Shown piece after piece: positions 17,138 to 26,370 of a stretch of 64,000 bases of DNA. The translations under genes and the position numbers were made by a program. The notes beneath the pieces were generated by a model. That model had not been told where the DNA came from, did no database searches, and was given only the letters and a program-made list of their open reading frames with translations. Numbering within the stretch: position 1 is the stretch's first letter; each line of letters begins with the position of its first letter. The stretch comes from Micropruina glycogenica (lineage in GTDB: Bacteria; Actinomycetota; Actinomycetes; Propionibacteriales; Propionibacteriaceae): NCBI RefSeq assembly GCF_039524395.1, contig NZ_BAAAGO010000015.1; one strand, given 5' to 3'.

Positions 17138-17905
17138 TTACCGCGCCGTCATCACGATCGGGTCGCCGTCGGTGATGGCGATGGTGTGCTCACTGTGCGC
17201 CGTGCGTGAACCGTCGGCGCTGCGAATGGTCCAGCCATCGGGGTCCATCACGATCTGATCGGTGCCGGCCATCAGCCACGGCTCGATGGCGATCACCAAC
17301 CCCGGGCGAAGCGCGAAGCCCCGGCCGGCACGGCCGTCGTTCGAAATGTGCGGGTCACCGTGCATGGTGCGGCCCACCCCGTGGCCACCGAACTGGGTGT
17401 TGACGCCGTAACCGTATTCGCGGGCCGTCGCCCCGATGGCGGCGCTCAGGTCGCCGACCTTCTTGCCCGGACGGGCCACCTCGATGGCCCTTGCCAGCGC
17501 CACCTCGGTGGCCTCGATCAGCTTCAGGTCCTCATCGCGCGGGGTGCCCACCACCACGCTGAGCGCCGAGTCGCACACCCACCCGTCGACGCTCACGGCG
17601 AAGTCGAAGCTGACCAGGTCGCCGTCGCGCAGCTTGTACGTGTGGGGCAGCCCGTGCAGCACGGCGTCGTTGACGCTGGTGCACAGCACCTTGCCGAACG
17701 GCCCGCGGCCGAACGACGGCGCGTAGTCGATGTAGCACGAGGTGGCGCCGCGCTCACGAATCATGTCGTGTGCGAGCGCGTCCAGGTCGAGCAGGTCGAC
17801 CCCGACGGCGGCGACCTCAGCAAGCGCGGTCAACACCTGCGCCACGAACGCCCCGGCTGGACGCATCTCGGTCAGTTGAGCGGGGGAGAGCAACTCGATC
17901 GGCAC
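17138..17905 (-). CDS. map: Type I methionine aminopeptidase
   Basis: 255 residues. With GTG 17905 as residue 1, the five metal ligands fall at D101 (SFDFAV), D112 (VCDSAL), H175 (QFGGHGVGR), E208 (AIEPW) and E239 (HSEHT). The substrate-contact His is H84 in AVLHGLPH. All are conserved, so the enzyme should be active in removing N-terminal Met. GTG 17905 is preferred over the longer frame from 17998 because upstream residues are not family-like. There is no obvious Shine-Dalgarno, so it may be leaderless. It lies downstream of the XRE-MurA gene on the same strand with a 130-bp gap. Confidence 0.92.
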   Translation of the reverse strand: MPIELLSPAQLTEMRPAGAFVAQVLTALAEVAAVGVDLLDLDALAHDMIRERGATSCYIDYAPSFGRGPFGKVLCTSVNDAVLHGLPHTYKLRDGDLVSFDFAVSVDGWVCDSALSVVVGTPRDEDLKLIEATEVALARAIEVARPGKKVGDLSAAIGATAREYGYGVNTQFGGHGVGRTMHGDPHISNDGRAGRGFALRPGLVIAIEPWLMAGTDQIVMDPDGWTIRSADGSRTAHSEHTIAITDGDPIVMTAR

Positions 17906-18035
17906 GCGCAGCAGCCTAGTGGTGCGTTCTGCCAACCAAGTCACCTTCGCGGCGCATGGGCAGGCAACCCGCGGCGTTGCACTCAGTCGAGATACCACCC
18001 GGTATTGCGGTGTGCGCCGGAATGATGGGGGCCGC

Positions 18036-19574
18036 TCAGTCGCGAAACACCTCGATGTGGGCGCCCAGTGCGTTGAGCCGGTTGGGCAGGTCTTCGTAGC
18101 CCCGGTTGATCACGTACACGTCGCGCAGCACCGACGTGCCGCGAGCCGCCAGTGCCGCCAGCAGCAGACACACCGCGGGCCGCAGCGCCGGGGGACAGAT
18201 GATCTCTTGCCCGCGCCACCGGGTGGGGCCGGTGACGATGATGCGGTGCGGGTCGAGCAACTGCACCTGAGCACCCAGCTTGGTGAGTTCGACCAGGTGA
18301 ATGGCGCGGTTCTCATACACCCAGTCGTGAATCATGGTCTGCCCGTCGGCGACCGCGGCGATCACCGCGAAGAACGGAAGATTGTCGATGTTCAGCCCGG
18401 GGAACGGCATCGGGTGAATCTTGTCTGAGTTCGCGTGCAGCTTCGACGGGTACACGGTGATGTCGACCAGCCGGGTGCGTCCGTTCTGGGCCGGGTATTC
18501 GGGCGACAGGTCGTAGCGCAGCCCCATCTCGGCCAGAATCGCCAACTCGATCTCGAGAAACTCGATCGGGCAGCGCTGAACGGTGAGCTCAGATCCCGTG
18601 ACGATCGCGGCGGTGAGCAGGCTCATCGCCTCGATCGGGTCTTCGGACGGCGCGAACGACACGTCCGCGTCGATCACGGCCAGGCCGCGCACCCGCAGGG
18701 TGGTGCTGCCGATGCCGTCGATGCTCACCCCGAGTTCCTGCAAGAAGAAGCACAGGTCTTGCACCATGTAGTTGCTGCTGGCGTTACGGATCACGGTTTC
18801 GCCCGGGTGGCGGGCGGCCGCCATGAGGGCGTTCTCGGTGACCGTGTCGCCGCGTTCGGTGAGCGTGATCGAGCGGGGCGCGAACGGCTCGAGCGGGTCG
18901 ACGTGGGCGTGGTAGGAGCCCTCGGTGGCCTTGATGTCGAGGCCGAACTGGCGCAGCGCGTGCAGGTGCGGGGTCACTGTGCGGGTGCCCAGGTTGCAAC
19001 CGCCGGCGTACGGCAACTCGAACAGCAGCTCGTCGTGCAGCAGTGGGCCGAGAAACATGATGATCGAGCGGGTGCGGCGGGCGGCGTCCTCGTCCATGTG
19101 ATCGAGGCGCAACCGCCCCGGACGCACGAGCTCGAGCTCGCTCTTGTCGGGCGACCAGGTGGCCCGCACGCCGATGCTGGTGAGCACCTCGAGAATGCGG
19201 TTGACCTCTTCGATCTGCGCGATGCCCCGCAGCACCGTGCGACCCCGGTTGAGCAGCGAGGCGCACAACAGTGCCACCGCCGCGTTCTTGGACGAGCGCA
19301 CGTCGATCGCCCCCGACAGCTTGGTTTCGCCGCGAATGCGCAGGTGCAGGGCGGCGCCGGCTGGCTCCGGCTGCTCGAGGGCCTCGGCGATGCGGTTGAC
19401 CAACTCGATCGACAGCTGGCGGTTGCCCTCTTCGACGTCGTTGATGGTTTCGGGCGAGGTGCCCAACTCGTCGGCCAGTTCCTGCTGGGTGAGACCGCGC
19501 TGCCGACGCGCGTCGCGAATGAGGTAGCCGACACGGGTTGGGGAGAGCTCTGCCACCCGGGCAGCATAAGCCAT
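18036..19574 (-). CDS. XRE-type HTH fused to MurA-like UDP-GlcNAc 1-carboxyvinyltransferase
   Basis: 512 residues. Residues about 12-68 are a Cro/C1-type HTH (VGYLIRDARRQRGLTQQELADELGTSPETINDVEEG). Residues about 77-512 are an EPSP-synthase-fold MurA domain. The catalytic K96-N97 of SSKNAAV and the active-site Cys C193 in YAGGCNLGTRTV are present, so fosfomycin sensitivity and enzymatic competence are expected. The acidic SEDPIEAMSLLTAA matches the region of the general acid/base Asp. MurA adds enolpyruvate to UDP-GlcNAc in the first committed peptidoglycan step. The DNA-binding fusion suggests a regulatory or moonlighting paralogue. ATG 19574 is used; a GTG at 19556 would still keep the HTH. 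Confidence 0.9.
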   Translation of the reverse strand: MAYAARVAELSPTRVGYLIRDARRQRGLTQQELADELGTSPETINDVEEGNRQLSIELVNRIAEALEQPEPAGAALHLRIRGETKLSGAIDVRSSKNAAVALLCASLLNRGRTVLRGIAQIEEVNRILEVLTSIGVRATWSPDKSELELVRPGRLRLDHMDEDAARRTRSIIMFLGPLLHDELLFELPYAGGCNLGTRTVTPHLHALRQFGLDIKATEGSYHAHVDPLEPFAPRSITLTERGDTVTENALMAAARHPGETVIRNASSNYMVQDLCFFLQELGVSIDGIGSTTLRVRGLAVIDADVSFAPSEDPIEAMSLLTAAIVTGSELTVQRCPIEFLEIELAILAEMGLRYDLSPEYPAQNGRTRLVDITVYPSKLHANSDKIHPMPFPGLNIDNLPFFAVIAAVADGQTMIHDWVYENRAIHLVELTKLGAQVQLLDPHRIIVTGPTRWRGQEIICPPALRPAVCLLLAALAARGTSVLRDVYVINRGYEDLPNRLNALGAHIEVFRD

Positions 19575-19683
19575 GCGCCGGCGGCGGTTCGGCCACCCTC
19601 AGGCCACTAGGGGTGTCACCGCCAGGCGGACGCGGACGGGCACGGGCTGAAAACTCACCGGTTCACCCACTAGGGTGCTGCGT

Positions 19684-21081
19684 ATGAGCGCACACTACGA
19701 CGTCGTTGTCCTGGGCGCCGGTCCGGGCGGCTATGTGGCTGCCATCAGGGCCGCGCAGCTTGGCCAGAAGGTGGCCATCATCGAGAAGCAATGGTGGGGC
19801 GGTGTGTGCCTCAACGTGGGCTGCATTCCCACCAAGTCGTTGCTTCGCAACGCCGAACTGGCCCACATCTTCACCCACGACAAAGACCTGTTCGGCATCG
19901 AGGGCGAGGTCACCTTCAACTTCGGCAAGGCGTTCACCCGCAGCCGCGACGTGAGCAACCGCATGGTCGGCGGCATTCACTACCTGATGAAGAAGAACAA
20001 GATCACCGAGTACAACGGGTGGGGCACGATCGTCGACGCCAAGTCGATCGAGGTGAAGACCGACACCGGCACCGAGGTGGTCACCTTCGACAACCTCATT
20101 CTCGCCACCGGCTCGACCACCCGCATGATTCCCGGAACGTCGCGCAGCGAGCGGGTGTTCACCTACGAAGAGCAGATTCTGTCTGACAACCTGCCCGAGT
20201 CGATCATCATCTGCGGTTCGGGCGCCATCGGCACCGAGTTCGCCTACGTGCTCGCCAACTACGGCGTCAAGGTCACCATCGTCGAGTTTCTCGACCGCAT
20301 GGTGCCGCTCGAAGACCCCGAGATCTCGCGTGAACTGGCCAAGGCCTACAAGAAGATGGGCGTCGAGGTGCTCACCTCAACCAAGGTCGAGGCGATCGAA
20401 GACACCGGCTCGGGCGTCAAGGTGACCGTCAGCCCCGCCAAGGGCGGTGACCAGAAGGTGCTCGAGGCCGACCGGGTGCTGCAGTCCATCGGCTTCGCGC
20501 CCCGCACCGAGGGCTACGGGCTCGACAAGCTGGGCCTCGAACTCACCGAGCGCGGTGCGATCAAGATCGACGACTACATGCGCACCAACGTGCCGGGCGT
20601 CTACGCCATCGGCGACGTCACCATGAAGCTCGCGCTCGCCCACGTGGCCGAGGCGCAGGGTGTGGTGGCCGCCGAGACCATCGCCGGCGCCGAGACCATG
20701 CCGATCAACTACGACATGATTCCCCGAGCCACCTACTGCCAGCCGCAGATCGGTTCGTTCGGCTACACCGAAGAGCAGGCCAAAGAGCGCGGGTACGACG
20801 TCAAGGTGTCGAAGTTCCCCTTCAGCGCCAACGGCAAGGCGTGGGGCCTGGGCGACGCGACCGGCTTCGTCAAGCTGGTGGCCGACGCCGAGCACAACGA
20901 GATCCTGGGCGCACACATGATCGGCCCCGACGTCACCGAGTTGCTGCCCGAGTTGACCCTGGCCCAGCAGTGGGACCTGACCGCCGACGAAGTCGGACGC
21001 AACGTGCACGCGCACCCGACACTGTCCGAGGCGCTGAAAGAGGCCGTGGAGGGCATCTCGGGGCACATGATCAACTTCTGA
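19684..21081 (+). CDS. lpdA: Dihydrolipoyl dehydrogenase
   Basis: 465 residues. The FAD-binding motif is VVVLGAGPGGYVAA, and the redox-active disulfide is C42/C47 in GGVCLNVGCIPTKS. The NAD-binding IICGSGAIGTEFAYVLANYG, the second FAD motif VYAIGDVTMKLALAH and the C-terminal His-Glu in HAHPTLSEA are all intact. It is the E3 subunit of pyruvate/2-oxoglutarate dehydrogenase complexes, recycling dihydrolipoamide with NAD+. It is monocistronic here: divergent from the XRE-MurA gene and convergent with fmdA, with a strong hairpin at 21257-21297. Confidence 0.95.
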   Translation: MSAHYDVVVLGAGPGGYVAAIRAAQLGQKVAIIEKQWWGGVCLNVGCIPTKSLLRNAELAHIFTHDKDLFGIEGEVTFNFGKAFTRSRDVSNRMVGGIHYLMKKNKITEYNGWGTIVDAKSIEVKTDTGTEVVTFDNLILATGSTTRMIPGTSRSERVFTYEEQILSDNLPESIIICGSGAIGTEFAYVLANYGVKVTIVEFLDRMVPLEDPEISRELAKAYKKMGVEVLTSTKVEAIEDTGSGVKVTVSPAKGGDQKVLEADRVLQSIGFAPRTEGYGLDKLGLELTERGAIKIDDYMRTNVPGVYAIGDVTMKLALAHVAEAQGVVAAETIAGAETMPINYDMIPRATYCQPQIGSFGYTEEQAKERGYDVKVSKFPFSANGKAWGLGDATGFVKLVADAEHNEILGAHMIGPDVTELLPELTLAQQWDLTADEVGRNVHAHPTLSEALKEAVEGISGHMINF

Positions 21082-21256
21082 GCTGGGGCGCGTCCGCACA
21101 ACCGATGCCGGCACCAGTGTCTGGTGCCCTGTTCGTGATCTGGTGCCGTGTTATTGCACGGCACCAGTTCGGTTTCACGGTAGTTCGGACGGATGTCGGC
21201 ATCGGTTGATCGTCACCAGCGAGACCCACCGCTGGCACTCACTCTCAGGGAGCGTG

Positions 21257-21297
21257 CGGACGGGCCGCCGAGAAACTGTTCTCGGCAGGCCCGTCCG
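21257..21297. terminator. 18-bp stem-loop between lpdA and fmdA
   Basis: CGGACGGGCC (21257-21266) pairs with GGCCCGTCCG (21288-21297). Inside it, GCCGAGAA (21267-21274) pairs with TTCTCGGC (21279-21286) around the loop ACTG. One A at 21287 is bulged. It is a likely bidirectional terminator for the convergent genes. Confidence 0.8.
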
Positions 21298-21308
21298 TTG
21301 TAGTCAGA

Positions 21309-22559
21309 TCACGCGGACGCCTTCGGGGCACCCATGCCCGGATCGATCTGGTACGGCCCCGCCGCCGACGGCCTCACGTCGAAGTCGAAGATCGCGGTGG
21401 GAATGTAGACCGTCGAGCACGAGTTCGGAATGTCGACCACGCCCGAGAGCCGCCCCTCGATCGGTGCCGAACCCAGCAGCAGGTAGGCCTGCTCGGGCGC
21501 GTAGCCGAACTTGGTCAGGTAGTCGATGGCGTGCAGGCAGGCCCGCTGGTACGACAGGTGCGAATCGAGGTAGCGCTGCTCGCCACCCAGCGTCACCGAC
21601 GTGCCCGAGAACGCGATCCACTCGCTGTACTGGGGGTCGACGTTGCCGGGAATGAAGATGGCGTTCTCGGACACACCGTAGGTGTCCATGCCGCCCTTGA
21701 TCAGATCGACCCGCAGATCGACGAAGCCGCCCATCTCGATGGCGCCGCAGAACGTGATCTCGCCGTCGCCCTGCGAGAAGTGCAGGTCGCCCAGTGACAG
21801 GTTCGCGCCGTCCACGAACACCGGGTAGAACACCCGCGTGCCCTTGCTGAGGTTCTTGATGTCTTGATTGCCGCCGTTCTCGCGCGGGGGAGCGGTGCGA
21901 GCGGCCTCGCCGCCGACCCGACCCCATTCGCCGCGGTCGAGTCCGCCCAGAATGGCGTGCTCGGCCTCGGGCGGCAGCGCCAGCGGCGGCACCCGGTCGG
22001 GGTCGGTGGCGATCAGCGCACCTTCGCGCTGGTTCCACTTCGCCAAGAGCGCAGCCGACGGCGCGGTGCCCATCAGGCCGGGATGGATCAGGCCGGTGTA
22101 GCTGACGCCCGGCACGTGACGAGAGGTGGCGACCTGGCCGCTGAAGTCCCAGATCGCCTTGTAGGCGTCGGGGAACTGTTCGGTGAGAAAGCCGCCGCCG
22201 TTGCGGGTCGCGAAGATGCCGGTGTAGCCCCAGCCCTGGCCGGCCAGCGGGCCCTCTTCTTGCGGAATCGGGCCGACGTCGAGAATGTCGACGATCAGCA
22301 GGTCGCCGGGCTTGGCGCCCTCGACGGCGAACGGGCCGCTGAGGGTGTGCACGGTGAGCAGGGGAGCGTCCAGGATGTCTTGCGCCGAGTCGTCGTTCTT
22401 GATCGCCCCGTCGAACCATTCGCGGCAGTCGACCCGAAAGCTGTCACCGGGTTTGACCGTGGCCACCGGCGGAATCTCGGGGTGCCATCGGTTGTGGCCG
22501 AGTTTCTCTTGTTCGGTGAACTTCTTGGACGAGTCCAGAGGAAAGATGTTCTCCGGCAT
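21309..22559 (-). CDS. fmdA: Formamidase (acetamidase/formamidase family)
   Basis: 416 residues, the size of the Methylophilus-type FmdA. Conserved blocks include RWHPEIPPVATVKPGDSFRVDC near the start, GAKPGDLLIVDILDVGP, GLIHPGLMG, LHFSQGDGEITFCGAIEM and IPNSCSTVYIPTAIFDFD. The enzyme hydrolyses formamide to formate and ammonia. It lies 140 bp downstream of the fmdB-like zinc-ribbon gene on the same strand, the usual fmdB/fmdA association. The spacer contains two GGGGTACTGCG direct repeats (22582-22592 and 22600-22610) of unknown role. The enzyme should be cytosolic. Confidence 0.92.
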   Translation of the reverse strand: MPENIFPLDSSKKFTEQEKLGHNRWHPEIPPVATVKPGDSFRVDCREWFDGAIKNDDSAQDILDAPLLTVHTLSGPFAVEGAKPGDLLIVDILDVGPIPQEEGPLAGQGWGYTGIFATRNGGGFLTEQFPDAYKAIWDFSGQVATSRHVPGVSYTGLIHPGLMGTAPSAALLAKWNQREGALIATDPDRVPPLALPPEAEHAILGGLDRGEWGRVGGEAARTAPPRENGGNQDIKNLSKGTRVFYPVFVDGANLSLGDLHFSQGDGEITFCGAIEMGGFVDLRVDLIKGGMDTYGVSENAIFIPGNVDPQYSEWIAFSGTSVTLGGEQRYLDSHLSYQRACLHAIDYLTKFGYAPEQAYLLLGSAPIEGRLSGVVDIPNSCSTVYIPTAIFDFDVRPSAAGPYQIDPGMGAPKASA

Positions 22560-22699
22560 GGTTGGGGCTCCTTACTGGTAGGGGGTACTGCGGGCTGAAG
22601 GGGTACTGCGAAACAGGGTGCGAACAAGAGGGGACGAGGAACGTCGGGGGTGCACGAGTGGGTCGGCTGACCCGTCCCGCCGCCGGCGGGACCTGCCCA

Positions 22700-22987
22700 T
22701 CAGGGCCGCGGCAGCTTCGCGTGCAAAGGGTTGTGGGTCACCCGCTGGGTGCGGGTGCGTCCAGACTTGGGCAGGCTGGTGACCACGGGGGGCTCGTGCG
22801 CAGAGCGCGCGGCCGAATCGATCACCCGAAAGGCCGACGTGCCCGCCGCCGACAGGTGCGGCGTGGTGATCACCCTGGTCGCCTCGGCGCCGCACTCGCG
22901 GCACACGGTCTGCGCGGGTACCTCTGCCATGCGAAACGTGGCATCGAACAGGCACCCGGCCTCGCAGCGAAAGCTGTACGTGGGCAT
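22700..22987 (-). CDS. fmdB: FmdB-family zinc-ribbon protein
   Basis: 95 residues from ATG 22987 (MPTYSFRCEAGC). The single zinc ribbon uses C8, C12, C29 and C32 (CEAGC..VCRECG), the CxxxC/CxxC arrangement of FmdB regulatory proteins. The tail from about residue 45 is basic and Pro-rich with no recognisable domain. FmdB proteins are often annotated as regulators of formamidase, and the adjacency to fmdA supports a functional link. An upstream in-frame ATG at 22999 adds four residues only. Confidence 0.85.
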   Translation of the reverse strand: MPTYSFRCEAGCLFDATFRMAEVPAQTVCRECGAEATRVITTPHLSAAGTSAFRVIDSAARSAHEPPVVTSLPKSGRTRTQRVTHNPLHAKLPRP

Positions 22988-23260
22988 GAACTCAGCCACC
23001 TCTCGGGGTCGGGCTCGGCGCCGATGGAGCCACGCATCGCCACTTTGCCATGCACCCAGCCGGCGCGCTTGGCCAGGTTCGTGACGCTATCGCCCGAGGC
23101 CGTGAGCGTCAACGGTTGGGCCCCGAACCGTGGGCCGGGCTGGTGCGTGGGGCACCTCAGCGGTAGTCGAACCGGACGCCGGGTGAACGGTTGGTGACGA
23201 TCGGCAGAATCGCCCGCGGGTGAGCTTCGGGTGCGGTGCCGGTGTTGGCACAATGGGCTG

Positions 23261-24256
23261 ATGCCTTCCCGCTACCGCTTCACCGTGCTCGCCCTCGCGC
23301 TGGTGGCGGCGTTGAGCGGCTGCAGCTCGGCGAACCCGTCGGCGCCGGCCTCGACCCCGGCCGGCAGCGCGTCGAGCTCTGCACAGCCCAGCGCGTCCAC
23401 CCCGGCGAGCATCAGCCCCACCCCGTCGCCGTCCACGAGCTCGCAGCCACCGGCCGCGAGCGAGCTGCCGCGAGGTGGACGTGAGGTGTTCCCGACCTAT
23501 CGGCTGTTCGGCTACTCGGGTTACCCCGGTGCCCCGGGCCAGGGACGGCTCGGCATCGGTTCGCTCGACGCGCGGATGGCCGAGATCGAGAAGCGCGGCA
23601 AGTCGTGGACGGGGGGCCGCAAGCTGCTGCCGGTCATGGAGTTGATCGCGGTCACCGTGCACGCCAGCCCCGGCAAGGACGGAATGTACCGCACGCGAGC
23701 GCCCGAGGCGGTGATCAAGCGCTGGCACGACGCAGCGGTGAAGCACAAGGCGATGCTGCTGCTCAACATCCAGCCCGGCCGGGCCGACTTCATCGACGAG
23801 GTGAAGCACTTCGAGAAGTGGCTCAAATACCCTGACGTGGGCGTGGCGCTCGACCCCGAATGGGCGGTCAACAAGGGCCAGATTCCGGGCCGGTCGTTCG
23901 GCAGCACCACCGGTGCCGAACTCGACCAGGTGTCGCGGTATCTGTCGCAGGTGGTCGAGGCGAACAACCTGCCCGAGAAGGTGATGCTGTTTCACCAGCT
24001 GCACGTAACCATCGTGAAGAGCCCGAAGGCGCTCAAGCAACACCCGGGTGTGGTGCCGATCAACTCCGTCGACGGCATCGGCTCGCCGGCGCAGAAGATC
24101 GCCACCTACAAGGGCGTGATGAAGACCCGGCCCAGCTACGTGCACGCCGGCTTCAAGATCTTCTTCAAAGAAGACGTGGCCACCGGCAAGCGGCTGATCA
24201 CGGCCAAGGACGCGCTGTCGCTGAAACCGCAGCCGGAGTACATCCTGTTCGAATGA
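23261..24256 (+). CDS. Secreted lipoprotein of unknown function, possible TIM-barrel
   Basis: 331 residues. MPSRYRF, a hydrophobic stretch and the lipobox LSGC (C21) mark a lipoprotein signal peptide. Residues about 22-70 are a Ser/Pro/Ala-rich linker. The globular part (about 77-331) alternates strand-like and helix-like blocks: YRLFGYSGYPGAPGQGRLGI, VMELIAVTVHASPGKDGMYR, AMLLLNIQPGRADF, WLKYPDVGVALDPEW, VMLFHQLHV and VVPINSVDGIG. This periodicity and the acidic residues at strand ends (for example DPEW) suggest a TIM-barrel glycosidase-like fold, but I do not recognise a family. It is likely anchored outside the membrane. Confidence 0.8.
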   Translation: MPSRYRFTVLALALVAALSGCSSANPSAPASTPAGSASSSAQPSASTPASISPTPSPSTSSQPPAASELPRGGREVFPTYRLFGYSGYPGAPGQGRLGIGSLDARMAEIEKRGKSWTGGRKLLPVMELIAVTVHASPGKDGMYRTRAPEAVIKRWHDAAVKHKAMLLLNIQPGRADFIDEVKHFEKWLKYPDVGVALDPEWAVNKGQIPGRSFGSTTGAELDQVSRYLSQVVEANNLPEKVMLFHQLHVTIVKSPKALKQHPGVVPINSVDGIGSPAQKIATYKGVMKTRPSYVHAGFKIFFKEDVATGKRLITAKDALSLKPQPEYILFE

Positions 24257-24266
24257 GTCGGCGGCC

Positions 24267-25628
24267 TCAGGCGGGGTCGTCGCGTGCGCGGCGGGATCGT
24301 CGGGCTGCCGCCAGCACGGTGGCAGCCAGTGCGACACCGGCCAATACGACGAACACCAACTGCAGTGCGCCCACCGGCGTCCAACCCTGACCGTGCAGCG
24401 CCGAGTAGAGGCCGCCGGCGAGCATCGCCACCCATGCCGTCGCCGCCGTTTCGGCGAAGGCGATCAGCGTGCCGACGGTCGCGGCCGGTCGGCCGGTCGA
24501 GAAGGGTTCTGAGCTGAGCAGGGGATAGGCGGCACCCATGCCCACGCCGCCCAGCACGGCCCCGGCGATCGTCGTTGTGACTCCTGCTCCGCCACCGACC
24601 ATCAGGGCCGCGATCACCAGCAGGCAGGCGAACAGCACCAGGCCCGGGCCCAGCACCGCACGATCAGGACGGGCTTTCGGCTGCGGTTCGAGACCCACGA
24701 GCGACCAGGCCAGCAGGCCGCCGGTCAGGGCCGCCGACGACACCAACACGGTTGAGCCGAGACCCTCGATGATGGTCAGCGAGAGCAGCTCGTAGACACC
24801 GAAGAACGCCGCGCACAGCAACGCGAACGCCAGCAGCGGCCGGGCCTCGCCCGGCATTCCCCGCACGAGGAACACCGCGATGGCGACACCGCCGGCGACG
24901 ATGCCGCACAGCAGCGCGACCAGGCCCAGGCCGGACGGGCTGGCCGACCCCCACGAACCGATCCCGAGCGCGACCGCAACGCCGACGCCGACCCGGGCGC
25001 TGACCGTGGTGGGCTCGGCTTGGGGGCGCCAGGGGAGTGCGCCGACGGTGAGACCGATCAGGGTGCGTCCGATCACCACCAGCACCGCGGGCCAGCCGAT
25101 CGCCCAGCGCCAGCCCACCCAGTCGGTGATCACGGCGTTGAGCGGCGGGCCGAGCACCGACGGCAGCAGCCAGATCAGCGCGTACAGCCCGAACACCCGC
25201 GGCCGTTCGTGCTCGTCGAACAGGGCTCCGATCGCGCCGACGCCGAAACCGGCGAGCAGCCCGGCGGCGATGCCGCGCACCACCGTTCCGGCCAGCACCC
25301 AGCCCATGGTGGGTGCGAACACCGCCAACGCGGCGCCGACCACGTACAGCGCGGTGGCCACCACGAGCACCCGCAGCGGCGGAACGCGCTGCAGAATCGG
25401 CGCCGTGAACGACAGCATCAACACCGCAGCCACCGAACCGGCGGCCAGCGTGGCGCCGAACAGGGCGAAGCCGTCCAGGTCGCGCGCCATCACCGGCAGT
25501 ACGGTGCTGTAGGCGATGCCCTGCATGGCACCGGCGAACTCGGTGAGCAGCAGGGCCATCAAGAACCGTCCGCGGCGTCCGTGCAGCACGGCCGCCAACC
25601 CGGTGTGCCGACTTACGGAGTCATGCAT
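24267..25628 (-). CDS. MFS transporter
   Basis: 453 residues with twelve to fourteen hydrophobic segments. The TM1 region FAGAMQGIAYSTVLPVMARDL and the motif A-like loop FDEHERPRVFGLYALIWLLPSVLGPPLNAVITDWVGWRW are typical of drug-type or multidrug MFS exporters. The substrate is unknown. ATG 25628 overlaps the upstream acetyltransferase stop by 8 nt, so the two genes are coupled. Resistance-like pairings of a GNAT enzyme with an MFS pump occur, but nothing in the sequence names a drug. Confidence 0.87.
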   Translation of the reverse strand: MHDSVSRHTGLAAVLHGRRGRFLMALLLTEFAGAMQGIAYSTVLPVMARDLDGFALFGATLAAGSVAAVLMLSFTAPILQRVPPLRVLVVATALYVVGAALAVFAPTMGWVLAGTVVRGIAAGLLAGFGVGAIGALFDEHERPRVFGLYALIWLLPSVLGPPLNAVITDWVGWRWAIGWPAVLVVIGRTLIGLTVGALPWRPQAEPTTVSARVGVGVAVALGIGSWGSASPSGLGLVALLCGIVAGGVAIAVFLVRGMPGEARPLLAFALLCAAFFGVYELLSLTIIEGLGSTVLVSSAALTGGLLAWSLVGLEPQPKARPDRAVLGPGLVLFACLLVIAALMVGGGAGVTTTIAGAVLGGVGMGAAYPLLSSEPFSTGRPAATVGTLIAFAETAATAWVAMLAGGLYSALHGQGWTPVGALQLVFVVLAGVALAATVLAAARRSRRARDDPA

Positions 25629-26079
25629 CGAACCAGTGTTCGAATGATGGGTGGTTCGCGTAGTCGGTGCCGTAGTCCGCGCGGTAACCGAGGTGCTGAT
25701 AGAAGGCGATGGACGACGGCGCCGCCTGCCACTCGAGGTGTTTGACCTGCCGGCTGCGGCACCAGACCACGATGGCTCGATGCAGGCGCCGGCCCAGGCC
25801 GCTCTGACGATGGTCTTCGCGCACGAACAGGTCGTGTAGCCGCGCGGTGGTCCATGAGTGCCGCAGCGTCGGCCCGTAGTCCTGGGCGTGCGCGTAGCCG
25901 ACCAGCACGCCGTCATGGTCGGCCACCACGACGCAGTGACGCGGGTCGGCGACCAGTGCGGCGATGCGTTCGGCGTGCGAGGCCAGCGATTGGGGGTCGG
26001 CGGTGAAGAGGCCGAAGTCGGCGGCCAATTGGGCCATTTCAGCGACGTCATCGTCGGTCGCGCGGCGAATCGCCAGCAT
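25621..26079 (-). CDS. GNAT-family N-acetyltransferase
   Basis: 152 residues. The acetyl-CoA-binding motif A is visible as LHDLFVREDHRQSGLGRRLHRAI (R/Q-x-x-G-x-G/A pattern), followed by LEWQAAPSSIAFYQHLGYRADY, the usual motif B end. The N-terminus MLAIRRATDDDVAEMAQL is also characteristic. The acceptor substrate is unknown. It forms an overlapping pair with the downstream MFS gene. Confidence 0.9.
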   Translation of the reverse strand: MLAIRRATDDDVAEMAQLAADFGLFTADPQSLASHAERIAALVADPRHCVVVADHDGVLVGYAHAQDYGPTLRHSWTTARLHDLFVREDHRQSGLGRRLHRAIVVWCRSRQVKHLEWQAAPSSIAFYQHLGYRADYGTDYANHPSFEHWFDA

Positions 26080-26370
26080 GCGATCAGCCTAGCGGCCCGG
26101 TGGAACCAGGGGTGCCTGAATCAAGCCGTACTCGACCTACGGCGAACGCCTCGAAAGACCGTCGTCCAACGCGAAACGATTTGTCCGATAAGCAGCATTA
26201 TGTCAACACGCGCGAACGGGCACGACCCCTGTCATGGCTGCCCAAGGTGGGCGCGGGCAGTTCTCCCCTGCCTGCGAGGTCGTCCCGTACGCCGTCCGGC
26301 TGGCAAACTGGCAACCCTGGCAGACTGACCCGAAACCGTCCAGTTCGAACGCTGAGACAAGGATCACCCC

